The notes: generated from the sequence alone by a model not told the origin. Positions 1-5,353 are shown, counted from the first letter of the stretch. The stretch: DNA of 5,353 bases from Christensenellaceae bacterium (GCA_031287285.1 JAITTC010000253.1:1-5353), one strand, 5' to 3'. A program made the numbers and translations.

Positions 1-73
1 CATGATTTCCACCGCTCCTCCTTCGGAATGCGCCGCCGTGCCTAGAGCAAAACTCTCCAATTGACCAGCGGCG
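1..73 (-). repeat. Leader-like direct repeat, copy A
   Basis: This is the left copy of an imperfect direct repeat whose partner lies at 202-272, about 200 bp away in the same orientation. The two share an 18-nt identical core (19-36 and 220-237, beginning TCCTTCGGAATG), an identical TAGAGCAAAAC block (43-53 and 243-253), and matching CATGATT ends; small indels separate the blocks. Read on the minus strand, the copy ends in AAGGAGG (17-23), a 13-nt gap and an ATG (3-1). It could therefore be the untranslated leader and start codon of a gene leaving the window to the left. The SD spacing is longer than ideal and no coding sequence is visible, so the gene itself is only a possibility. Confidence 0.6.
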
Positions 74-201
74 TCCCGCCAGCGGAGCATGGCATCCCAT
101 TTTTGGAATCATATCGGCAGCGCGCTAAGAGGAAGGCGCCGCTTGGCGCATGCCTGCTTATTGCTCCTGGCGCTCATCGAAGCTTCCAACAGCCCGCCTG
201 C

Positions 202-272
202 CATGATTCCCCTTCCTCATCCTTCGGAATGCGCCGCGCGCTTAGAGCAAAACCTCTAATTGATCAACGACG
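202..272 (-). repeat. Leader-like direct repeat, copy B
   Basis: This is the right copy of the element at 1-73. On the minus strand it also ends in a purine-rich SD-like stretch (GAGGAAGGGG) followed by ATG (204-202). It contains a perfect 6-bp inverted repeat, TTAGAG (242-247) and CTCTAA (254-259), around a CAAAAC loop. Copy A keeps only part of this pairing. The frame opened by this ATG is only 31 codons long (204-109) and resembles nothing I recognise. Copy B therefore looks like a duplicated or decayed leader rather than the front of an intact gene. Confidence 0.55.
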
Positions 273-311
273 CGCCGCCGGATTTGATGGAATGGCATGG
301 TTTTAGGCCAT

Positions 312-344
312 AAAAAGCCCCCATCGCAAAACCGCGATGGGGGC
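312..344 (-). terminator. Intrinsic terminator of the secreted-protein gene
   Basis: A perfect 11-bp inverted repeat (GCCCCCATCGC at 317-327 and its complement at 334-344) encloses a 6-nt loop. On the minus strand the stem is followed directly by TTTTT (316-312), the classic factor-independent terminator. It begins about 36 nt past the stop codon of the 845-residue protein gene. No T-run follows the stem on the plus strand, so it acts in the minus direction only. Confidence 0.92.
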
Positions 345-379
345 GATCAAGGATTCTTTGATCTTTTATGGATCTAAGA

Positions 380-2917
380 TCAGTTCAGATACTCGGCAGA
401 GAGGTAAGCCGGCCCAGCGCCGAACTCGATGCGCGCCCAGCCATTCTCGATGGCCAGCACATAGATGCGGCTGCCCTTGCGCAAAGCGCCGAACTTAGAG
501 GCAGAGGTCGATGGCCAGGCCCGAATATTGAGCCAGGAGGCCTTGATGGTGTACCAACCGGGCTCGCTGCCCTGAATGGGGCGCAGGTAGTCCATCGAAA
601 GGTAGGCGACGCCGTTTCCATACTGAATTTGAGCCCAGCCGCCGCTGACCGAGATGACCTGCACCACGCTGCCGCGGGTGAACTGGCCTAAAATCGAGCT
701 CTTGGTGCTGGGGCCAGAGCGCACGTTGAGCCTGCGCGCCGCCACGCTGTAGCTCGATGTTTGCCCGATGGACTTGCTCTTATAGGTCGCGGTGATGGTC
801 ACATCATTAGAGGGCATGGTGAAGGTCGTAACGGGGCTGGTGGCATTTGCGAAGCTGCCCCCGCCGCTGCTGACCCATTTATCGAATTCCTGGTCGATTG
901 GCGCCATGCTTGCGGTGATGCCGACCTGCTGGCCGGGCGAGTAGCTGCCCGAGCCTAGGCCGTAGAGCACGACGAGGTTTGGCTTATCGCTGGTGCCCAC
1001 CTTAAAGGTGACCGTATCGCTGGCGCTGATGCCGTTGTAGCCTACGGTGATCGTCGCCTGATAGACGCCGGCCGCGAGGCCCGCCTTGGGCTGCACCTTC
1101 CAGGTGGTCAGGCGCTCGTTCGGGCCGATCTGGCTGCCACTGCCGCTGATCTCGAAATAGCTGGTGTTCGAAACGGTCACCGAAGTGATGCTGGCCGAAC
1201 CACTGCCCGAGTTCGTGATGGAGATCGACTTAGCGTCGGGCCTCGCATAGCCAACGGCTACCCCGTCAAAGGCCGGCGCGCTGACGTTGAGCAGGGTGGT
1301 CGAGCCGCTGCCCGTGCCGACGGTCACATCCGCAGGGAGGCTTGCAAAGCTTGCCGTCGTCGCCTTCAGGCGCACCTGGTAGCTCCCCGCAGCGAGGTTC
1401 GCGATTTCGGTGCCAGTCACCTGGGTGTATGTGGGTGCGGCGCTCAGCCGATATTCCATGTTGGCGTTTACGCCGGTGATCTTGCCGTCGCTTCTGCCCG
1501 CGGCGCTCGCATTCACACCGGTGGGCTGAGGCTTTTCTGGCCTTGGCGGCAGGCTGAGCGTCTGCGGCGGGCTGTCGATCCCATTCGCGGCGGCTGCCTT
1601 CTTGATGATCACAAAGTTTATGCCAATCCAGTTGGAATCGATGAGGATGCGGCCCGTCGCATTAGCGGTTTTCGCGCCAGCCGCGACCGTATACGCGGCA
1701 TTTGGCGTAAGATTTGCCAATTCTTCGTTTATGAAGTCGATCGTGGCGTTCGGGCTAGCTTCTTCGATGATCCCGCCAAAATTGCTCACCGTGCCGATAC
1801 CGTTAAGAATGCCCAGGCTCATCGACACGGTAGCGCTGGCAAAATCGCTGAAGTTATCGCCGTTGACCTGCTCGTTGAACACAAGCAGGGTGTAATTACC
1901 CTGCGCCACGCCCGAAACCGGAATCGACAGCGTGCCGCTTGCCGCAGATGCGACGTTTAAGAACTTGCCATAATACTGCACTTCGTCGCTGTTCTGAGGC
2001 ACAAGAACAGCCGAGAGGTATTGGTTGGAGCCTGTCGTCGCGTTTTGGTAGCTGAAGGTCAGCGTCGCGCCGCTTTGCGAGGCGGGGCCGCGCAATTCAA
2101 GCCTCAGGCCGCCCGGGTTCGTCGCCGCGTTGTAGGCGTCTAAAAGGGTGAACTTCACCGCGCTTCCCAGGCTTGCCAGCGGCTGGAAGGGCAACCCAAC
2201 GCTCGCGTTCGACTTGCCGCCGACGATCGACGAGGTCAGAATCACGTCCGCGCTGTTGATCTTCATGGCCGGGCGAACGAGCAGCTGCGTATTCACCGCA
2301 GCACCCGTGGTATCCACCGTGCTGCCATCCGCGCTCACCTTCGCGGCAAGGCCCGCCGAAGTGCCCGGCGAGCGCAGCCACCAGTCACCCAACGCTGTGC
2401 GGGCGGCGGGCGTCAGCAGGGACGCTTCAGCCGCAGAAAGCGGCCAAAGCCTCGCATCCGCTACGGCGCTAGTGCCGGCTATATCGCCAAGCGGCCTGGG
2501 CAAAATCCTTGCATATTCCTTAGGGGCAGCCGTGTTCAAGGCGGCTGCCGCGGCGTTCATCGCGCTGAGCAGCGCCGAGTCGCCATAGGCGTTTGAAGAG
2601 GCATGAAAGGTCGAATTCCCCGAGGGAATGGATGGCAGATCGCCAAGGGTTTCGCTCCCTTTCAAAAGCAGCGTCAGCGTGTTAATATCCCCCACTGCCC
2701 CCGCGAGGCCGCTGCTCCCCTGGCCGACCGCGATCCAACGCCTGCCGGCAAAACCAACCTCCGTCGGCGTGGTGCTGCCAGTGCCGAGCGTTAAGGCGGG
2801 CAGATTTTTTCTCATTCCAATATCCGCACGGGCCGAGCCCGGAGCCCAAACCAGAAGCCCTAAAAGCAGCCCCATGCACAGAGCTATGCTCAAACCCTTT
2901 TTTCCAATTGCCTTCAT
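380..2917 (-). CDS. Secreted multidomain protein: DUF6273-like domain, beta-rich modules, InlB-type repeat and two SH3b domains
   Basis: Encodes 845 residues. Residues 1-31 form a signal peptide (KAIGKK, hydrophobic core, cleavage near SARA/D). Residues ~53-225 look like a DUF6273 domain, with WWLRSPG (179-185) and VRPAMKI (214-220). Residues ~250-370 form the beta-rich region that often follows it (LLDAYN, then YTLLVFNEQ near 342-350). A further module containing ATIDFINEELANL spans ~390-460, and a short SDGKITG...MEYR module ~463-535. An Ig-like module (~541-641, ITNSGSGSASIT, VQPKAGLAAG) and an InlB-type repeat (~648-713, FDKWVSSGG, FTMPSNDVTITATY) follow. Two SH3b domains end the protein (722-780 RLNVRSGPST; 788-845 WLNIRAWPST). 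There is no LPXTG signal, lipobox or later membrane span, so it is probably exported; SH3b domains commonly bind cell wall. No catalytic domain is recognisable, so the role is unknown, perhaps surface adhesion or wall binding. The start is well fixed by AAGGAGG eight bases upstream and by the signal peptide. It appears monocistronic, with its own promoter and terminator. Confidence 0.9.
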   Translation of the reverse strand: MKAIGKKGLSIALCMGLLLGLLVWAPGSARADIGMRKNLPALTLGTGSTTPTEVGFAGRRWIAVGQGSSGLAGAVGDINTLTLLLKGSETLGDLPSIPSGNSTFHASSNAYGDSALLSAMNAAAAALNTAAPKEYARILPRPLGDIAGTSAVADARLWPLSAAEASLLTPAARTALGDWWLRSPGTSAGLAAKVSADGSTVDTTGAAVNTQLLVRPAMKINSADVILTSSIVGGKSNASVGLPFQPLASLGSAVKFTLLDAYNAATNPGGLRLELRGPASQSGATLTFSYQNATTGSNQYLSAVLVPQNSDEVQYYGKFLNVASAASGTLSIPVSGVAQGNYTLLVFNEQVNGDNFSDFASATVSMSLGILNGIGTVSNFGGIIEEASPNATIDFINEELANLTPNAAYTVAAGAKTANATGRILIDSNWIGINFVIIKKAAAANGIDSPPQTLSLPPRPEKPQPTGVNASAAGRSDGKITGVNANMEYRLSAAPTYTQVTGTEIANLAAGSYQVRLKATTASFASLPADVTVGTGSGSTTLLNVSAPAFDGVAVGYARPDAKSISITNSGSGSASITSVTVSNTSYFEISGSGSQIGPNERLTTWKVQPKAGLAAGVYQATITVGYNGISASDTVTFKVGTSDKPNLVVLYGLGSGSYSPGQQVGITASMAPIDQEFDKWVSSGGGSFANATSPVTTFTMPSNDVTITATYKSKSIGQTSSYSVAARRLNVRSGPSTKSSILGQFTRGSVVQVISVSGGWAQIQYGNGVAYLSMDYLRPIQGSEPGWYTIKASWLNIRAWPSTSASKFGALRKGSRIYVLAIENGWARIEFGAGPAYLSAEYLN

Positions 2918-2925
2918 TTCGCTTT

Positions 2926-2993
2926 CCTCCTTGTGCGAGCTCGCGCAAAAGTCCCCATATGCGCATTATCGCAAAAGCGCCTCACAAAATCAA
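2926..2993 (-). promoter_or_regulatory. Promoter and ribosome binding site of the secreted-protein gene
   Basis: On the minus strand, TTGATT (2993-2988) and GATAAT (2970-2965) are separated by exactly 17 bases. TGC directly before the -10 makes it an extended -10. This matches a housekeeping sigma-A promoter. Transcription would start near 2958, giving a leader of about 40 nt that carries a perfect AAGGAGG (2932-2926) eight bases before the ATG at 2917. Upstream, 2994-3045 is rich in A-tracts on this strand, which could aid RNA polymerase binding. The promoter is a pattern match; the RBS is very clear. Confidence 0.65.
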
Positions 2994-3225
2994 GTAAGAA
3001 ACTGGATTTTTCGACCGATTCTTGTTTCTTTTTTGTTTGAATTCGACACTCGAAGTCATATCCTCCCATCTCGGTCCCTTTCATCCCCGCAAAAGGCAGG
3101 TACTTCCTCGTCTTTACGGGCAGCCGGGAATGCGCAACCGCGATTCCCTTTAAAAGCGCGTTGCGGCGGGATGGTGTTCGTGCTATATTCACTTAAGGAA
3201 TCCCCCATCGCGTTTTCCCTGTGCC
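2994..3225. other. Intergenic region between lgt and the secreted-protein gene
   Basis: With the promoter region, this makes a 308-bp gap between two minus-strand genes. The part next to the promoter is AT-rich. The part near lgt contains an imperfect hairpin, CGCAACCGCG (3133-3142) and CGCGTTGCG (3157-3165), pairing 9 bp with one bulged base and lacking a T-run on either side. A stretch at 3202-3216 resembles one arm and loop of the terminator at 317-344, but its second arm is missing. I see no supported gene, and no good terminator for lgt. Confidence 0.5.
3133..3165. other. Imperfect hairpin downstream of lgt
   Basis: CGCAACCGCG and CGCGTTGCG form a GC-rich stem of nine pairs with one bulge around a 14-nt loop. 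It lies about 60 nt past the lgt stop codon. No U-tract follows on either strand, so it is not a standard intrinsic terminator. It could stabilise the 3' end of the lgt transcript or be incidental. Confidence 0.3.
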
Positions 3226-3975
3226 CTAGGCGAGCTTCAGGCGCTTTTCGCGCGGAAACGCCAGAAACAACCCCCAACAGAATAAGGGGATCGAGATCCA
3301 CTGCGAGATCGAAAGCCCGAAGTACATGCCGCGTAGCACATCGCCGCGTAGAAACTCGAGCAGAAAACGAAAGCTCGGGTAGGCGATGAGGTAAATCGCG
3401 AGCGCCGAGCCGAGTTTGCGGGGTCTTTGGGTAAAAAGCCAAAGCACGAAAAAAAGACCAAGATCCAAAAGGGCTTCCAGCAATTGCACGGGGAAGAGCG
3501 GCACGCCGTTCGGCGCGCCAATTGCGTTATGAAAGGCAATGCCGAGGGGTTCTTCCACATAAAAGCCGTGGCAGCAGCCCGCAAAAAAGCAGCCTATCCG
3601 CCCAAAGGCCTGTGCCAGTGGCAGCGCGGGCAGGGCGAGGTTCGCATAGGCAAGCGGCGAAACACCGCTGTCGCGCTTCGCGAGAAAAAGTCCGAGAGCC
3701 GCGCCCAAAATTCCGCCGTAGAATACGAAGCCGCTGAAGATCCTTTCAGCGAGCGTCGCATCAGGGGCCGATGGCGAGAGCAAGATATAACCGAGCTTTG
3801 CGCTTAAAATTGCGAAAATAGCGGCATAGAGCAGCAACGTCGCGAAGGCTTTTGGGGGTTCGTCGCGCCTCTTCAGGCGGTGAAAGCAAAAAGCGATGCC
3901 AAGGGCGATGCCAAGGGCAATACAAAGCCCATAAAGCGGTATGTGGAGCGGGCCGATGGTCAAAAAGGGCAGCAT
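3226..3975 (-). CDS. lgt: Prolipoprotein diacylglyceryl transferase, cysteine-signature variant
   Basis: Lgt is an inner-membrane enzyme that transfers diacylglycerol from phosphatidylglycerol to the lipobox cysteine of prelipoproteins, the first step of lipoprotein maturation. The 249 residues fit a short Lgt, with several hydrophobic spans and the family landmarks in order: IPLYG near the N-terminus (Y15), FYGG (85-88), GRIGCFFAGCCHG (125-137) and YPSFRFLLEFLRGD (199-212). From memory of E. coli Lgt, R126 aligns with R143, G137 with G154, Y199 with Y235, R203 with R239 and E207 with E243. The His of the HGG motif is Tyr86. The usual GNFxNGE is replaced by GCFFAGC, so N146 and E151 become C129 and C134. 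I recall such forms in clostridial and other Lgt homologues. The start at 3975 is preferred over one 42 codons upstream: GAGGAGG lies 10 nt before it, the sequence begins with the typical MLPFLTIGPL, and the longer form would overlap the divergent gene. The gene is probably transcribed alone. Confidence 0.9.
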   Translation of the reverse strand: MLPFLTIGPLHIPLYGLCIALGIALGIAFCFHRLKRRDEPPKAFATLLLYAAIFAILSAKLGYILLSPSAPDATLAERIFSGFVFYGGILGAALGLFLAKRDSGVSPLAYANLALPALPLAQAFGRIGCFFAGCCHGFYVEEPLGIAFHNAIGAPNGVPLFPVQLLEALLDLGLFFVLWLFTQRPRKLGSALAIYLIAYPSFRFLLEFLRGDVLRGMYFGLSISQWISIPLFCWGLFLAFPREKRLKLA

Positions 3976-3985
3976 GCTGGTATGG

Positions 3986-3992
3986 CCTCCTC
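3986..3992 (-). promoter_or_regulatory. Ribosome binding site that sets the lgt start
   Basis: GAGGAGG on the minus strand lies 10 nt before the ATG at 3975. The reading frame stays open upstream to an ATG at 4101, but that start would add 42 polar, non-Lgt-like residues and run into the start of the divergent acetyltransferase gene. This site therefore decides for the shorter protein. Confidence 0.8.
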
Positions 3993-4036
3993 GCAATGAA
4001 AAAATCTTGCGCTTAGCCTGTGCTCTTTTAAGGGTA

Positions 4037-4044
4037 TCTATACT
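4037..4044. promoter_or_regulatory. Possible bidirectional promoter with overlapping -10 elements
   Basis: The 95 bp between the lgt and acetyltransferase start codons must hold both promoters. TATACT (4039-4044, plus strand) and TATAGA (4042-4037, minus strand) overlap, so one AT-rich core could serve as -10 in both directions. Predicted transcripts would begin near 4051 (plus, leader about 20 nt) and 4030 (minus, leader about 55 nt). The -35 elements are poor: none is evident on the plus strand, and only CTGTCA (4067-4062) at a wide 19-base spacing on the minus strand. Confidence 0.35.
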
Positions 4045-4070
4045 AAAATTAGGCAGGGGAGTGACAGAAT

Positions 4071-4790
4071 ATGAACGCATCTGAGCTAATTCACTATGCA
4101 AAAGAAAAGTACGCGGCTCATTTTGGGATAGACGCGTCGTTGCTTTCGCGAGAGGAGCACGTTTTCATCAAATCTGAGCGCTATTTCTTCGAGATGATGG
4201 GTTTTGGCGGCGGCGTGGTCTTGCTGGCGGATCCTCTGCTTTGCGCCTGGTGCGCCGAGCTCTTTGAAGGGAAAGACAGCAAAACGATGATGGACGGAGC
4301 AAATCTCTACATCATCGAGCGGAAGATGCGGCAATTCGGCAAGATGCTGAACGGCGAGCAGGTCTGCTATCTGCGCTTAAACCCTTCCGCAAGGGTGGAA
4401 AAACCGGCGGGCTTTTCCTTTGAACTGTTTGAAAAGAGGGATATGGAGCGGCTCTTTAGCTTGCATCCAGGCTTTGAGCACGCACTGAATTATAAAGAAG
4501 ATGACGTGATTGCCCTGGCTGCGTACGACGGCGCGCAAATCGCGGCGCTCGCCGGCGCGGATGACCGCGTAGAAGGACTTTGGCAAATTGGCGTCGATAC
4601 CATGCCCGCCTATCGGCATCTGGGACTCGCAGCCTATTTGACCGCGGGACTAACGCAGCAAATAGAGCAAAAGGGGCAGCAAGCCTTTTATACAACCTGG
4701 AGCGCAAACCTCGCTTCGACCCGAACGGCGTTGAAGGCGGGTTTTCTGCCGGTTTGGGTCGGGAATCATGCTGTGGATGCCTATAATTAA
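4071..4790 (+). CDS. GNAT-type N-acetyltransferase
   Basis: The 239-residue soluble protein ends in a GNAT fold, which transfers an acetyl group from acetyl-CoA to an amine. The acetyl-CoA-binding motif A is visible at 171-190: strand WQIGVDTMP, then YRHLGLAAYLTAGL, where R182-H-L-G-L-A187 fits the R/Q-x-x-G-x-G/A pyrophosphate loop. SANLASTRTALKAGFLPVW (211-229) matches the C-terminal GNAT segment, with its N-x-A-S and the A-G-F before the last strand. Residues 1-110 are a less conserved N-terminal part, as in the longer two-part clostridial GNAT proteins. The substrate cannot be told from sequence. AGGGGAG (4055-4061) lies nine bases before the ATG. The gene is divergent from lgt and has no obvious functional link with it. 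No clear intrinsic terminator follows. Confidence 0.85.
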   Translation: MNASELIHYAKEKYAAHFGIDASLLSREEHVFIKSERYFFEMMGFGGGVVLLADPLLCAWCAELFEGKDSKTMMDGANLYIIERKMRQFGKMLNGEQVCYLRLNPSARVEKPAGFSFELFEKRDMERLFSLHPGFEHALNYKEDDVIALAAYDGAQIAALAGADDRVEGLWQIGVDTMPAYRHLGLAAYLTAGLTQQIEQKGQQAFYTTWSANLASTRTALKAGFLPVWVGNHAVDAYN

Positions 4791-4955
4791 GCGGTGGCCC
4801 TTAACGCTTCGCAAGGTTTGGTGACGCATTCTCCATCACTTAAGAATCAACTCCAATGAAGGCTCTTTACCCTTGCGAGGCATGCCGGGCGAAGAAATTT
4901 AGCATAAGTGGAAGCAATTCCATATTCACAAGAACACTTTCAGGATAATCTGGTT
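4791..4955. other. Non-coding stretch between the acetyltransferase gene and the CRISPR array
   Basis: No gene is supported. An 11-bp inverted repeat, GCTTCGCAAGG (4806-4816) and CCTTGCGAGGC (4871-4881), with one G-T pair, encloses 54 bp. Inside it GTGA (4821-4824) and TCAC (4836-4839) can also pair. There is no T-run after the second arm, so it is not a textbook terminator, though it could slow transcription leaving either the acetyltransferase gene or the array. The segment 4895-4955 is AT-rich trailer sequence next to the array. Confidence 0.45.
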
Positions 4956-5010
4956 GTTTCAATCCACCGACACCTCAAAGCTCTGCTGCTCCGGTCGCAC
5001 TGGCCGCGAC
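4956..5010 (-). repeat. Split, degenerate terminal CRISPR repeat
   Basis: GTTTCAATCCAC (4956-4967) matches the first 12 bases of the repeat, as written on the plus strand, with one change. TGGCCGCGAC (5001-5010) matches the last 10 bases exactly. Between them lie 33 bp unlike the repeat, about one spacer in length, and the middle 11 bases of the repeat are absent. The right half is in register with the array, since a 34-bp spacer separates it from the next repeat. It is either one repeat interrupted by spacer-sized DNA or two neighbouring repeats eroded from their inner sides. Confidence 0.7.
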
Positions 5011-5044
5011 CAAGGTCATAGATGTGCCACCCAAAGACGAGCAC

Positions 5045-5077
5045 GTTTCAATCTACGCAGCCAGCGATGGCCGCAAC
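5045..5077 (-). repeat. Degenerate penultimate CRISPR repeat
   Basis: This repeat differs from the four identical downstream copies at four of 33 positions (plus-strand positions 1 A to G, 10 C to T, 15 G to A, 31 G to A). The two stem changes become G-U pairs in a minus-strand transcript, so the crRNA hairpin could still form. The handle becomes TAGATTGAAAC. It shares the changed first base with the split remnant further left, which marks the older end of the array. Confidence 0.9.
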
Positions 5078-5353
5078 GGTCATTCCCAAGACCAGCAAAA
5101 ACCCAGAGGGCGCATTTCAATCCACGCGGCCAGCGATGGCCGCGACACGGACGCTGCGCGCGCCGCCGCATCCGAAAGGAATTTCAATCCACGCGGCCAG
5201 CGATGGCCGCGACGGGTGACCATGGTAGGCGGTGTCTCGCGGGTGCTATTTCAATCCACGCGGCCAGCGATGGCCGCGACATTTCAGCGGTCTTACCCCA
5301 TGCGGCAACGCGGAAATTTCAATCCACGCGGCCAGCGATGGCCGCGACAGTTT

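Larger units (their letters stand above)
1..379. other. Left intergenic region without a complete gene
   Basis: Apart from the two leader-like repeats and the terminator at 317-344, I see no supported gene here. A small hairpin, GCGCC (136-140) and GGCGC (145-149) with a GCTT loop, lies between the two repeats and has no T-run. Four GATC sites cluster at 345-381, just beyond the stop codon of the neighbouring minus-strand gene. Open frames on both strands are short, lack family resemblance and read like random GC-rich translation. Confidence 0.5.
4956..5353 (-). CRISPR. CRISPR array, type I-C-like, leader-distal end (continues past the right edge)
   Basis: Complete 33-bp repeats lie at 5045-5077, 5114-5146, 5181-5213, 5248-5280 and 5316-5348, with a split remnant at 4956-5010. 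Spacers are 34 bp (5011-5044), 36 bp (5078-5113), 34 bp (5147-5180), 34 bp (5214-5247) and 35 bp (5281-5315); another starts at 5349. The last four repeats are identical. On the minus strand the repeat starts GTCGC, forms a perfect 8-bp stem (CGCGGCCA / TGGCCGCG) with a TCGC loop, and ends in the 11-nt handle TGGATTGAAAT. This is the pattern of type I-C repeats, which Cas5 cuts at the stem base; the usual length is about 32. The crRNA should therefore be made leftwards, with the leader outside the window to the right, and decay at the left end agrees. No cas gene is visible, so the subtype rests on the repeat alone and activity is unknown. Confidence 0.95.

Noticed and set aside
109..204. Minus-strand 31-codon frame starting at the ATG of copy B
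   Set aside because: It has an SD-like stretch, but the peptide is short, Ala/Arg-rich and without resemblance to any family; the conserved part of the repeat stops at its ATG.
345..368. GATCAA / TTGATC inverted repeat followed by TTTTA on the plus strand
   Set aside because: A 6-bp AT-rich stem is too weak for a terminator, and no plus-strand gene ends there.
2148..2588. Plus-strand frame of 146 codons inside the secreted-protein gene
   Set aside because: It is antisense shadow coding in a GC-rich gene, with no RBS and no family resemblance; the minus-strand protein has clear domains throughout.
2914..3192. Minus-strand frame of 92 codons whose stop overlaps the secreted-protein start codon (ATGA)
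   Set aside because: The overlap resembles translational coupling, but the predicted promoter lies inside this frame, no start has a good RBS in frame, and the product is basic, low in hydrophobic pattern and resembles nothing known.
5147..5180. Spacer partly resembling the leader-like repeats at 19-36 and 220-237 (GCAT-CCGAA-GGA on the opposite strand)
   Set aside because: The match needs several indels and lies in GC-rich sequence, so it is not a credible self-targeting protospacer.
5022..5219. Plus-strand open frame of 65 codons with repeated FQST-PAMAAT peptides
   Set aside because: It is the translation of CRISPR repeats and spacers, not a protein repeat.
5281..5286. Spacer starting ATTTCA, like the repeat start
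   Set aside because: Six bases only; the rest of the spacer does not match the repeat, so it is likely chance.

Overview
The window looks like a piece of a moderately GC-rich genome from the Bacillota, most likely a gut-type member of the Clostridia. The evidence is strong AGGAGG-type ribosome binding sites, a DUF6273 plus SH3b secreted protein of a kind common in clostridial gut bacteria, a short Lgt of the FYGG / GCFxAGCCxG variant, and a type I-C-like CRISPR repeat. The taxon is inferred from protein style only.

Layout from left to right. Positions 1-379 hold no convincing complete gene. They contain two imperfect copies, about 200 bp apart, of a ~70 bp element that ends, on the minus strand, in a Shine-Dalgarno-like stretch and an ATG. 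The copy at the window edge may be the 5' leader of a minus-strand gene running off the left end. Next is a strong minus-strand intrinsic terminator (317-344) closing a large minus-strand gene (380-2917). That gene encodes an 845-residue secreted protein: signal peptide, DUF6273-like domain, several beta-rich modules, an InlB-type repeat and two C-terminal SH3b domains. It has its own good promoter and ribosome binding site (2926-2993). A 308 bp gap follows, then lgt (3226-3975, minus), encoding prolipoprotein diacylglyceryl transferase with an unusual cysteine-rich signature. Divergent from lgt across 95 bp is a GNAT-type acetyltransferase gene (4071-4790, plus); the two may share overlapping -10 elements.

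The right end (4956-5353) is the leader-distal end of a CRISPR array with 33-bp repeats and 34-36 bp spacers, continuing past the window. The repeat read on the minus strand (5' GTCGC..., 8-bp stem, 3' handle TGGATTGAAAT) is type I-C-like. The crRNAs should therefore be transcribed leftwards, with the leader, and probably any cas genes, beyond the right edge. The repeats decay towards the left as expected: four identical repeats, one with four changes, then a split remnant.

The protein genes appear to be separate transcription units rather than one pathway. Lgt modifies lipoproteins, but the neighbouring secreted protein has no lipobox and is not an evident substrate. I did not find a clearly new multi-gene system. 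The most interesting items are the split terminal CRISPR repeat, the wobble-preserving changes in the penultimate repeat, the variant Lgt signature, and the duplicated leader-like element at the left.
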